7,983 nt of DNA from Deltaproteobacteria bacterium RBG_13_61_14 (GTDB lineage Bacteria; RBG-13-61-14). The stretch is taken from assembly GCA_001797815.1 (NCBI GenBank), contig MGQK01000123.1, positions 12,864-20,846 of the forward strand, read 5' to 3'. The translations under genes were made by a program, and so were the position numbers. The first letter of the stretch is position 1, and the number at the start of each line of letters is the position of its first letter. Shown here one piece after another: positions 1 to 6,683 of the stretch. The notes beneath the pieces were generated by a model. That model was not told the DNA's origin. It was given only the letters and a program-made list of their open reading frames with translations, and did no database searches.

Positions 1-335
1 TCAAGGACTGCGAGATCGTGGAGGCCACCGACGGCCTTGACGGACTCAAGAAGCTCAACGAACAACAATTCAGCATCGCCTTGATTGATATCAACATGCC
101 CCTGATGGACGGGCTCAAGCTGATCCGGCTCATGAAAGAGAACTCCCGCAACCGCCAGATCCCGGTGGTCATCATCTCCACCGAGGGCGGCGAAGTGGTC
201 AAAGAAAAGGCCCGGGCCTTGGGCGTCAACGCCTACATCACCAAGCCGATCAAGGCCGCCAACGTCCTCCAAACCGTCCGCTCCTTGATCGCCGCTCCCC
301 CGTCGGCCACGGCCACGCCCGCTCGCGCAACTTAA
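1..335 (+). CDS. CheY-like response regulator receiver domain, 5' end outside window
   Basis: This is the C-terminal three quarters of a single receiver domain; codons are read from base 3 and stop at TAA 333-335. Two-component receivers are phosphorylated on an Asp by a histidine kinase and pass the signal to a partner. The phospho-acceptor Asp is the first D of IALIDINMPLMDG (29th visible codon; it is residue 57 in CheY), so about 28 residues with the acidic DD pocket are missing upstream. The Ser/Thr switch is in IISTEGG and the conserved Lys in YITKPIK. After the last helix there is only an Ala/Pro/Thr-rich tail, so no output domain follows, as in CheY, PilG-type or other stand-alone receivers. 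An internal GTG at 18 lies inside the fold and is not the start. The pathway (chemotaxis or other) cannot be told from here. Confidence 0.92.
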   Translation, partial: KDCEIVEATDGLDGLKKLNEQQFSIALIDINMPLMDGLKLIRLMKENSRNRQIPVVIISTEGGEVVKEKARALGVNAYITKPIKAANVLQTVRSLIAAPPSATATPARAT

Positions 336-360
336 CATGGGGTCAGGCCCCTTACTTAAC
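331..360. repeat. Small palindromic element after the response regulator
   Basis: GGGGTCAGGCCCC (339-351) can pair as GGGG/CCCC and is bracketed by two copies of CTTAAC (331-336 and 355-360). It begins inside the stop region of the response regulator gene. It could be a short terminator hairpin for that gene, but there is no T-run after it. It could also be a REP-like palindrome, since short motifs of this kind are often scattered between genes. Only one copy is seen here, so neither reading is secure. Confidence 0.35.
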
Positions 361-430
361 AAGGCATCGCTCGAGGGTGTCGTTTATCCTTTTCAGGTCT
401 GGAAAGGGAAGGAACGGGGCAAAAGGGGCA

Positions 431-862
431 TCAGTCGGACTTTTTCGGTTCCAGGGCTTCCCAGTGGTTGAGCACCTTGCGCAAGCGATCGGGGTTGCCG
501 ACCAGGTCGCGGATCAGGGCCTTGAGCGTCTCCCGGTCCGAGCGCGGGAGCGAAGGGAGCTTGTCCAGGTAAGACAGGGCCGCGTCCAGCCATTCGTCTT
601 CGCGCAGGGGCTTGGTCACGCGAGCCCCGGCCCGGCGCGCCGGCGCGCCCCCCTCGCCGGAGGCCTTGCCGGTCAAAAGCCAATCCACGCTGGTGCCCGT
701 CCGCCGGGCGATCTTGATCAATGCCTCCCGGTTGGGTTTGCTCCCGCTCAGGTAGCGGCTGACCGACGCCTGGGTCAGCCGGAGGCGCTCCGCAAATTCG
801 ATCTGGGTTTCACCCGGCAACCGCAGTTGCCGAATCCGCTTGGCAATGTCTTTTCCTGGCAT
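431..862 (-). CDS. XRE-family helix-turn-helix transcriptional regulator
   Basis: A 143-residue DNA-binding protein, probably a repressor, of the lambda cI/Cro-like (XRE) class. Residues about 5-65 form the HTH domain: the scanning and recognition helices read TQIEFAERLRLTQASVSRYL (19-38), followed by the common SVDWLLTGK ending (58-66). Residues 67-88 are a Gly/Ala/Arg-rich linker. Residues 89-143 (REDEWLDAALSYLDKLP onwards) form a charged helical C-terminal part that I do not recognise and that probably mediates oligomerisation. The ATG is at 862-860, behind a purine-rich AGAGAGAAAG stretch. It points towards the response regulator gene and away from gltX. The AT-rich 880-1020 region upstream would hold its promoter and, as is usual for such proteins, its own operator. 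The target genes are not evident. Confidence 0.85.
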   Translation of the reverse strand: MPGKDIAKRIRQLRLPGETQIEFAERLRLTQASVSRYLSGSKPNREALIKIARRTGTSVDWLLTGKASGEGGAPARRAGARVTKPLREDEWLDAALSYLDKLPSLPRSDRETLKALIRDLVGNPDRLRKVLNHWEALEPKKSD

Positions 863-1122
863 GGTCTTTCTCTCTCGTTAAAAAACAGGCTAGGGTCTTC
901 TTCTCTCTTTTAGTATTCGGAAAACCCACAGGGAGACTTTAATCCTGTCCGTCAATTCTTGAACAAAACCCGGACCTTTAAACTTTTATAGATTTCTGAG
1001 CCCTGTTATTTTAAATTATAGCGGGGCAGACTACCCTGTCAAATCGCTATGCTTTTTTGGATAAAATCACATTTCCCACGCCTGCCGCCCTGATCCTCGG
1101 GTCCCCGGGATTGCAATCCGGC

Positions 1123-1152
1123 AAGATCTTTTCTTTTGGAAAGATCTTTTTT
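1123..1152 (+). terminator. Terminator-like hairpin with T-run, orphan
   Basis: AAGATCTTTTC (1123-1133) pairs with GGAAAGATCTT (1138-1148). This gives an 11-bp stem with one G-T pair, a TTTT loop and a T-run that reaches 1152, as in a rho-independent terminator reading left to right. The stem is AT-rich, which is weak for a terminator. No plus-strand gene lies directly upstream (the nearest ends at 335), so it may end an unseen small RNA, stop read-through before gltX, or be a chance structure made by the two AAGATCTT palindromes. Confidence 0.35.
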
Positions 1153-1260
1153 GCGGTTCCAGCCAACTCGTGGAGGTAGATAGGGAGGTGGTCATCGCCG
1201 AAGAATTCGTTCACGTTCAGGTTCAGGTTCACGGGTTCTTCTTGAGCCTCAAGCCTAAAG

Positions 1261-1336
1261 AGTGCACAGTTAACCGTGCACGGTATTGCTTCTTCATTAC
1301 TCTTCCCTGTGCACCGTGCACTGAGCACTGTGCACT
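1261..1336. repeat. Long inverted repeat built from GTGCAC motifs
   Basis: Left arm 1261-1284 and right arm 1313-1336 are 24 nt each and pair at 20 of 24 positions; the mismatches fall in a central patch of each arm. The spacer is 28 nt. The palindromic hexamer GTGCAC occurs five times (1262, 1276, 1309, 1316, 1330). The structure ends 30 bp before the gltX -35. It may be a REP/BIME-like extragenic repeat, an operator for a dimeric regulator, or an attenuating hairpin. No T-run argues for termination. Confidence 0.55.
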
Positions 1337-1366
1337 TTTCCTGGGTCGCTTGGGTTTTCTGCGATC

Positions 1367-1395
1367 TTGACAATCCGACCCCTGCCCGTTAGACT
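1367..1395 (+). promoter_or_regulatory. sigma70-type promoter for gltX
   Basis: A consensus -35 TTGACA (1367-1372) and a good -10 TAGACT (1390-1395) are separated by exactly 17 bp. The predicted start near 1402 gives a leader of about 60 nt that contains a perfect tandem duplication of TATTTTATTG (1431-1450) just before the ribosome binding site. The leader is too short for a T-box. Confidence 0.65.
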
Positions 1396-1463
1396 GCTTC
1401 CGGGAACAGGGCCTCGGGCCTTGCTTTCCCTATTTTATTGTATTTTATTGTGAGGAATCGGCC

Positions 1464-2876
1464 GTGGCCTCCATCCGCTGTCGTTTCGCGCCCAGCCCCA
1501 CCGGACACCTGCATATCGGCGGCGCCCGCACCGCGCTCTTCAACTGGCTGTTCGCCCGCCACCAAGGCGGTGAATTTTTCCTGCGCATCGAAGACACGGA
1601 CCCGGAGCGCTCCCAGCCGGAGTTCACCCAGGGCATCCTCGAGGGCTTAAGCTGGCTGGGCCTGGACGGGGACGGCGAGCTTCTTTACCAGTCGCAGCGG
1701 ATGGCCCTCTACCGCCGCTACCAGGAGCAACTGCTTGAGCGCGGACAGGCCTACTGGTGCTCCTGCACGCCGGCCGAGCTCGAAGAAATGCGAGCGGCCG
1801 CGCTGAAAAGCGGAGGCAAGCCCCGCTACAACGGCCGCTGCCGCGACCGGCGCGAGCATCCGCCCGACCGGCCCCAGGTGCTCCGCTTCAAGAGCATCAG
1901 CCAGGGCCAGACCGTGGTTCTCGATCTGGTCCAGGGCCGCGTGGTTTTTGAGAACAACGAGTTGGACGACCTGGTCCTGGTCCGCGGCGACGGCGTGCCG
2001 ACCTATAATTTTTGCGCGGTGGTGGACGACCATGAGATGGGGATCACTCACATCATCCGGGGGGCCGACCACTTGAGCAACACCCCGCGCCAGATCCAGA
2101 TCTACCAGGCCCTGGGTCTCGAGCCGCCGCGCTTTGCCCACCACCCGCTCATCCTGGGGGAGGACCGGAGCAAGATGAGCAAGCGCCACGGCGCGACCTC
2201 GCTTTTGGCCTACCGCGACCAGGGGTATCTGCCGGAAGCGATGATGAATTTCCTGGTCCGGATCGGCTGGAGCCACGGCGACCAGGAGATTTTCTCCCGC
2301 GACGAGCTGATCCGACTCTTCGAGCTTAAGGACCTGGCCTCCTCCCCGGGCGTGTGGAACCCGGAGAAGCTGCTTTGGACCAATGGCTATTACATCCGGG
2401 AGCGATCGGTGGAGGAATTGGCCCGGCTGGCGCTGCCTTTTTTTCTTGCCAAAGGACTCTCCGCCGAGCCGGATGACTATTTGGGCCGGGTGGTCGCCGA
2501 CCTGCGCGAGCGGGCCAAGACGCTCGCCGAGTTCGCGGAGCGGGGCGCCTTTTATTACGCGGATGAGATCGGGTATGAGGAAAAAGCCGCGAAGAAGTTC
2601 TTAACTCCCCGGACCGCGGTCCAACTGGAAAAGGTTTTAGCCCGGCTCTCCTCTCTGGCCGAGTGGACCCCGGCCTCCCTGGAGGCCGGTTTTCAGGAGA
2701 TGCTCGCCGCGAGCGGGGACAAGCTGGGCACTTATGCCCAGCCGGTGCGGGTGGCGGTCACCGGCTCGACCCAGAGCCCGGGCCTGTTCGAGGTGCTGGC
2801 CACTCTCGGCCAAGACCGGGTCGTGGCGCGCCTGCGGCGGGCGATCGCCTTTGCCCGCGCCGGGTCCCGCGCGTGA
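1464..2876 (+). CDS. gltX: Glutamyl-tRNA synthetase
   Basis: Cytoplasmic class I aminoacyl-tRNA synthetase that charges tRNA-Glu with glutamate using ATP. At 470 residues it has the usual bacterial length. The HIGH-type signature is PSPTGHLHIGGARTALFN (residues 10-27) and the KMSKS-type loop is KMSKR (237-241). C99, C101, Y122 and C126 match the CxC...YxxxC zinc site of the E. coli enzyme. Residues from about 320 to 470 form the helical anticodon-binding part. The start is GTG at 1464 with GAGGA at 1452-1456, 7 nt upstream; the conserved SIRCRFAPSPTG strand begins right after it, so no later start fits. Whether it also charges tRNA-Gln (non-discriminating type) cannot be decided by eye. Its TGA overlaps the next gene's GTG. 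Confidence 0.97.
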   Translation: MASIRCRFAPSPTGHLHIGGARTALFNWLFARHQGGEFFLRIEDTDPERSQPEFTQGILEGLSWLGLDGDGELLYQSQRMALYRRYQEQLLERGQAYWCSCTPAELEEMRAAALKSGGKPRYNGRCRDRREHPPDRPQVLRFKSISQGQTVVLDLVQGRVVFENNELDDLVLVRGDGVPTYNFCAVVDDHEMGITHIIRGADHLSNTPRQIQIYQALGLEPPRFAHHPLILGEDRSKMSKRHGATSLLAYRDQGYLPEAMMNFLVRIGWSHGDQEIFSRDELIRLFELKDLASSPGVWNPEKLLWTNGYYIRERSVEELARLALPFFLAKGLSAEPDDYLGRVVADLRERAKTLAEFAERGAFYYADEIGYEEKAAKKFLTPRTAVQLEKVLARLSSLAEWTPASLEAGFQEMLAASGDKLGTYAQPVRVAVTGSTQSPGLFEVLATLGQDRVVARLRRAIAFARAGSRA

Positions 2877-4480
2877 GCCCGCCCGGTCCCAGCTTCGCCC
2901 GCCTCGGCATCGCCGTTCTGCTCGCCCTCAATTTGGGCCTGCGTCTTTTTCATCTTCAGGCCGACGCGCCCCGCTCGCTGCCCAACGGCTTCCGCGTCTC
3001 CGCCGCCTTCCGCGACGAGGCGGCCAAGTCGCACGAATCCCGGAACCGGGCCTTGTTCGGGGAATGGCGGACCTCGCCCTCTGACCAATACCAGTATTGG
3101 CGGCTGCAGAGCCCGGCCTGGACCTACCCGCTGGCCGGATGGTTCAAGCTCGCCGGAGTGGGGTACCTGCAACTGCGCCTGGTCTCAGTGGCCGCCAGCC
3201 TCATCACCCTGCTTCTCGGCTGCCTCATCCTGCTGCGCCTGGGCTTATGCTCCGGGGCAAAAGTCTTCCCGGTGATCCTGGGCCTCAACTATTACTTCAT
3301 CTTCATCACCCGGCTCGGCCTGATCGAGCCGACCCTTTATGCCTGGCTCATGCTCGCGGCTTATTGTTTGTTCCGCTCCGAGGACCGGCCCGCCTGGTTT
3401 TTCGGCGCCGGGCTGGCCTTTTTAGCGGCCTTTTTCAATAAGCAAAGCGCCCTCTATTTCCTGCCCGTGCTTCTCTATGCCGCCTCTGCCCTCTTCCGCC
3501 GGAGCGGGAAGAGGCAGCCGGGTTCTTCGCGACGGTGGTTCTATCTGGCGGCCGTGGTTTTGATCCTGGTGGTGATGGCTTTGCCCTGGCTCGAACCGGA
3601 CTACCGGCTGCGGATCCTGATGAACTTCCGCCACGGCCTCCATTACCCGCCGGACAGCCAATCCCCCCTGCTCATGCAACCCGCCCCCCTCCGCACCCTC
3701 CGCGCCTTGGCCCAAGCCCATTCGCCGCAAGGGCTGTTCCAGGGCTTCCTCGCGTTCCACCCGGCCGCCGCTTTGCTCGGAGTGGCCGGACTGGTCCACC
3801 TGGGCCTTCGCCTGGTCCGCGGCCGGCGCGTGGCCTTCGCCGAAAAAGTCCTCGGGCTGTGGTGGCTCCTGGGCTGGCTCGCCGCTGCGGCCTCGCCCCA
3901 CCTGGTGGTCCGCTTCCGCCTGACCGAGTTCATTCCCCTGGCCATCCTCGCCTCTCTTTTTGCCGGCCGACTCCTGAGCGGCGCCTTTTCCCCTCGCCCC
4001 TCGGCCCGCCTCCAACAGGCGCTGGTCGCCGCGGTGCTGGCGGTGGAACTAGTTGTCTCCGGCATCCCCTATCTTGGCTGGGCGGCGAAGCCGAGCTACG
4101 ACCTGGTCAGCAGCTCCCGGAAACTGGGCGAGGTGTTGCAAGGTCAGCCGGCGGTGGTGATCGGCGAATGGGCCGGGCCGCTCGCGCTCGAGAACCGGAT
4201 CATCTACTACTACATCAAGGGCGGCTTCAACCAGAGCCCGGAGATCATCGCTCGCCTCGGCATCACCCATCTCCTGGAAACCCTCAACAAGCCGGACCCC
4301 GCGGTGAACCGCTTCCGCCGCCTCTTTCCTGAGGTTTACGCGCACCGGGTAGCGCTGGCCCGATTTCAGGTGGCCCGCTACCAACTGGAGCTTTCCGCGG
4401 TCCCCCCGGTCACCACGGTGCCGGGCCAGACCCAGGAACCGGAGCCTGAGCCGGAAGGCGAGGAAGACGAGTCGCTCTAG
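2873..4480 (+). CDS. GT-C type membrane glycosyltransferase (PMT/ArnT-like)
   Basis: A 535-residue integral membrane protein with about 11 hydrophobic segments (roughly 11-27, 103-122, 131-147, 152-167, 174-188, 192-207, 222-239, 295-312, 326-342, 350-367 and 381-399). It looks like the GT-C superfamily, which transfers a sugar from a polyprenyl-phosphate donor on the outer side of the membrane. The first outer loop carries an acidic pair, D48-E49 (in FRDEAAKSHE), where GT-C enzymes have catalytic acids. ITRLGLIEP (145-153) resembles the R-x-x-hydrophobic-E-P motif of PMT proteins. Residues 403-510 form a soluble domain that is repeated in the downstream relic, and the tail is EPEPEPEGEEDE. 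The GTG start forms a GTGA overlap with gltX, so translation is probably coupled; a longer in-frame extension inside gltX is spurious. Acceptor and sugar are unknown. Confidence 0.8.
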   Translation: MSPPGPSFARLGIAVLLALNLGLRLFHLQADAPRSLPNGFRVSAAFRDEAAKSHESRNRALFGEWRTSPSDQYQYWRLQSPAWTYPLAGWFKLAGVGYLQLRLVSVAASLITLLLGCLILLRLGLCSGAKVFPVILGLNYYFIFITRLGLIEPTLYAWLMLAAYCLFRSEDRPAWFFGAGLAFLAAFFNKQSALYFLPVLLYAASALFRRSGKRQPGSSRRWFYLAAVVLILVVMALPWLEPDYRLRILMNFRHGLHYPPDSQSPLLMQPAPLRTLRALAQAHSPQGLFQGFLAFHPAAALLGVAGLVHLGLRLVRGRRVAFAEKVLGLWWLLGWLAAAASPHLVVRFRLTEFIPLAILASLFAGRLLSGAFSPRPSARLQQALVAAVLAVELVVSGIPYLGWAAKPSYDLVSSSRKLGEVLQGQPAVVIGEWAGPLALENRIIYYYIKGGFNQSPEIIARLGITHLLETLNKPDPAVNRFRRLFPEVYAHRVALARFQVARYQLELSAVPPVTTVPGQTQEPEPEPEGEEDESL

Positions 4481-4481
4481 T

Positions 4482-4510
4482 TTGACTGTTGCTTGGCGCA
4501 GTGCTAATTT
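4482..4510 (+). promoter_or_regulatory. Promoter of the first LDI-like gene, extended -10
   Basis: TTGACT (4482-4487), 17 bp, TAATTT (4505-4510), preceded by TG one base before the hexamer (TGcTAATTT), which is an extended -10. It starts 2 bp after the glycosyltransferase stop codon and predicts a leader of about 22 nt with AAGGAG (4526-4531) as ribosome binding site. The same arrangement recurs upstream of the second LDI-like gene, which supports function. Confidence 0.65.
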
Positions 4511-4538
4511 GAGTCCATCTTGCTTAAGGAGAGTCGGG

Positions 4539-6107
4539 ATGCGTAAAGTTTTGCTTTTATCCGCCCTGGTGATCCTTTCTTTTTCCGCGGGGATGGCCTC
4601 GCCTGACCCGGCGTGCCCGGTGGACCCGTCCACTTATCCCCAGATCGGCCAAGAAGAAATGGCGCAGTTGCGCTGGACGCTCAAGCTCGCGAGCCAGCCG
4701 CTGGATGATTTTTCCAACCTGGAAGGCGCTAACCAGTTCGGCATGCAGGCCTACCGCTACCAGATCGCCTTCATGACCTATGCCCTGGCGCTGGAGCAGT
4801 ATCACAAGCTCCCGGCCTTTCGCGAGCTTCTTCAGCCGGCCGTGGACCGCCTTATCCAGAAGATCATCCAGCGGCCGGTCTGGGAGTTCTGGGCCGAAGT
4901 GAGCCGGGGCGTGCCCACCCTGGAACCGAAAGGGAACCGGCCCTATCCCGAAGTCCACGACCCGGTGGGCGACATCAACATCATGTATTCCGGCCACCTG
5001 GGTCACATGATCGGGCTGTATGAGATGCTCTTTCGGGATTTCCACTGGGACCAGCCCGGCAGTATCGTGTTCGCCTGGTCCGAGGACGAAACATACGTGT
5101 ATGACAACCCCAAGCTGCAACAGGCGATGTGGAAGCAGATGGACGAGAACCCCTGGCATTCCATCGCCTGCGAGCCCAACGCCGTCTTTCCCGAATGCAA
5201 CCAGCACCCGGTGCTCTCCTTCATCCTCTACGATTGGACCCACGGCACCCACCTGGCCGACGTGCGCCAGAAATTCTTCGATTTTTTCCTGGAACGCAAG
5301 CTGATTGACCCCAACACCCACGTCACCGCCGGCTATTACCTGATCAAGCAGGACCGGGTCTTCACCTCCCAAAGTCCGCGCTCCGAAAACGTCTTTGACC
5401 TGCTCACCGTGCCGGCCGCGGCCGTGGGCGTTTTGGCCAAAACCTCAGCCTGGGCCGACGGCTGGACCGGCGCTTTCATGCATGCCTGGCAGCCGGAATT
5501 CATCGAGCGCCATTACCCTTATCAGCGGGAGAACGACCTCCAGGAGGTGGACGAGGAAATGGCCCGGCTCAAGCGCGACCTCGGCGGCCGGAACATCCAA
5601 TACGGCTATTTCGCGGCCTATGCCCAGGAAGTGGGCGATCATGAGACCGCGAAAAAACTCATCGCCTTTGCCGACCAGAAGAATAAGCCCCAATGGCGCG
5701 AGGGCATGCTCTATTACCCCTGGGATAAGTCTGCCGCCTCCAGCCACTTGACCGGACACCTGCTCTTCCTGGCCCGGGCCAATGTCAAGGACGGCCTGCT
5801 CAAACTCCACCAGCAGCCCTGGCCCGAGTCTCACTTCCAGGAGCCTTTTATCGAGAAGGTGGATTATCCCAAGATGCTGGTGACTCGCGCGATTTACGAC
5901 CGCGAGAAAAAGGCGCTCATCGTCAGCACCCGGACCGGACCAGGGTCGCAAGGCCAAGCCAGTTTCCAGGTGCGGAACCTTTCTCCGAATCAAACCTACA
6001 CGCTCTGGCTGGATGGAAAGCTGGTCAAGCAATTTCAAGGTCAAGACCCTTTAGTCGTGGAAATTCCTCTCGATGGCTCTTATGACCTGGTGATTGCGGG
6101 CTTATGA
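4539..6107 (+). CDS. Secreted linalool dehydratase/isomerase-like protein, copy 1
   Basis: A 522-residue exported protein: signal peptide at residues 1-20 (MRKVLLLSALVILSFSAGMA), then a helical barrel of the LDI family. From memory, the Castellaniella defragrans enzyme isomerises geraniol and linalool and dehydrates linalool to myrcene in the periplasm. Matching blocks are INIMYSGHLGHMIGLYE (146-162) and CEPNAVFPECN (211-221). They keep the catalytic His (H153) and the Cys pair nine residues apart (C211, C220); Y74 also fits. The Asp and Tyr that bind the substrate hydroxyl in LDI appear not to be conserved in my hand alignment, and there is a 16-residue insertion near 165-190. Residues about 438-522 form an extra beta-rich C-terminal domain absent from LDI (about 400 residues). 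ATG is chosen over the in-frame TTG at 4482 because of AAGGAG at 4526-4531 and the signal peptide. The stop overlaps the next start (ATGA). Substrate unknown. Confidence 0.8.
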   Translation: MRKVLLLSALVILSFSAGMASPDPACPVDPSTYPQIGQEEMAQLRWTLKLASQPLDDFSNLEGANQFGMQAYRYQIAFMTYALALEQYHKLPAFRELLQPAVDRLIQKIIQRPVWEFWAEVSRGVPTLEPKGNRPYPEVHDPVGDINIMYSGHLGHMIGLYEMLFRDFHWDQPGSIVFAWSEDETYVYDNPKLQQAMWKQMDENPWHSIACEPNAVFPECNQHPVLSFILYDWTHGTHLADVRQKFFDFFLERKLIDPNTHVTAGYYLIKQDRVFTSQSPRSENVFDLLTVPAAAVGVLAKTSAWADGWTGAFMHAWQPEFIERHYPYQRENDLQEVDEEMARLKRDLGGRNIQYGYFAAYAQEVGDHETAKKLIAFADQKNKPQWREGMLYYPWDKSAASSHLTGHLLFLARANVKDGLLKLHQQPWPESHFQEPFIEKVDYPKMLVTRAIYDREKKALIVSTRTGPGSQGQASFQVRNLSPNQTYTLWLDGKLVKQFQGQDPLVVEIPLDGSYDLVIAGL

Positions 6108-6298
6108 TCCTCCCGCCCGAAAAAATTTCGACTGATGTCCGCCGCGACGGGATAGACTTCCTGATCATCGGCTCCGGCGCGGCCGGGTCGGTGCTGGCTT
6201 ATCATCTGGCCCAGGCCGGGAAGAAAGTGGTCGTCCTGGAAAAAGGCCACTACTGGCCGCCCGAGGCCATGCGCCAGCGCGAGCTGTTCATGACCGCA
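6104..6298 (+). pseudogene. 5' fragment of a GMC-type FAD oxidoreductase gene
   Basis: The ATG overlaps the stop of the LDI-like gene by ATGA, as expected for translational coupling. Residues 18-49 form a Rossmann beta-alpha-beta unit with GSGAAG (23-28) and an acidic E46 at the end of the second strand. This matches the FAD-binding start of GMC (glucose-methanol-choline) oxidoreductases, including the following YWPPEAMRQREL. After about residue 62 the similarity ends and the frame continues into glycosyltransferase sequence, so the FAD fold, substrate domain and catalytic His (normally over 400 further residues) are gone. The boundary is only known to lie between about 6285 and 6305. An intact gene was probably the third member of the original unit. 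The fragment cannot be an active flavoenzyme. Confidence 0.75.
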
Positions 6299-6676
6299 GG
6301 GCCGTGGTGGGCCTGGGTCAGTCATCCGCGCTACGACCTAGTGGATGGGTCCCGGCGCCTGGGAGCGGTGCTGGAATCCGAGGAAAAGGCTCTAGGTCGG
6401 CCGGCGGTGCTGATCGGCGAATGGACCGGCTCCTTAAGCCTGGAAAACCAAATGATCTGCTACTACGTCAAGGCATCCGACAACCAACGCCCGGAACAAC
6501 TCCGTGCCTTCGGCATTACCCACCTGCTCGAAAACCAGGACAAAGACGATCCCGCGGTCAACCGCTTTAAACGGCTTTCCCCCCAGACCTATGCGGCGAG
6601 ATAACCCGTGGCCGACTTCCAGGTGCGCAACCGCCACCTCCGACTCTACCGCATCCCTCCCCTCTGGACCGAATGA
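6299..6676 (+). pseudogene. 3' relic of a second GT-C glycosyltransferase gene
   Basis: In the same frame as the GMC fragment, the sequence from HPRYDLVDGSRRLG onward aligns with residues about 398-511 of the glycosyltransferase at 2873-4480. Shared blocks are IGEW-G-L-LEN, GITHLLE and DPAVNRF-RL. About 60% of positions match over 84 by hand count, with an insertion of about five residues after AVLES. All transmembrane segments and the catalytic region are missing. TAA at 6602-6604 stands where the intact copy has a Val codon; beyond it the same frame continues to match (VADFQVRNR) until TGA at 6674-6676, so this is a nonsense change and not a frameshift. A 166-residue chimeric product from 6104 to 6604 could still be made. 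Confidence 0.8.
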
Positions 6677-6683
6677 AAGCGGT

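Larger units (their letters stand above)
863..1366. other. Intergenic region with hairpins and short repeats
   Basis: About 500 bp without a convincing gene. Bases 880-1020 are AT-rich and presumably carry the promoter of the minus-strand regulator; I found no clear -35/-10 pair. Bases 1123-1152 form a terminator-like hairpin (listed separately). Bases 1209-1232 are four tandem hexamers, GTTCAC GTTCAG GTTCAG GTTCAC. Bases 1241-1253 are the perfect palindrome CTTGAG-C-CTCAAG, and 1261-1336 is a long inverted repeat built from GTGCAC. A 108-codon minus-strand reading frame (1373-1047, TTG start) runs through all these repeats. It has a low-complexity NLNLNVN stretch encoded by the hexamers and no recognisable domain, so I treat it as chance or as a gene relic. 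Confidence 0.5.

Noticed and set aside
377-913. 178-codon plus-strand reading frame opposite the XRE regulator
   Set aside because: It is the antisense shadow of a clear HTH protein, with Arg/Gln/Pro-rich composition and no domain.
1209-1336. CRISPR-like array from repeated GTTCAS and GTGCAC motifs
   Set aside because: The units are hexamers without regular spacers, and no cas gene is present.
1047-1373. 108-codon minus-strand reading frame (TTG start) as a hypothetical gene
   Set aside because: It runs through the GTGCAC inverted repeat and the GTTCAS hexamer array, has a low-complexity NLNLNVN stretch, no ribosome binding site before the TTG and no recognisable domain. A shorter relic cannot be excluded.
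1402-1463. T-box or other leader control of gltX
   Set aside because: The predicted leader is only about 60 nt and has no specifier stem or terminator.
2663-2872. N-terminal extension of the glycosyltransferase into gltX
   Set aside because: The extension is Gly/Arg/Pro-rich out-of-frame gltX sequence; the GTG at 2873 gives a normal GT-C start directly before the first membrane segment.
4482-4538. TTG 4482 as start of the first LDI-like protein
   Set aside because: It overlaps the promoter -35 and would bury the signal peptide; ATG 4539 has AAGGAG at the right distance and matches the start of copy 2.
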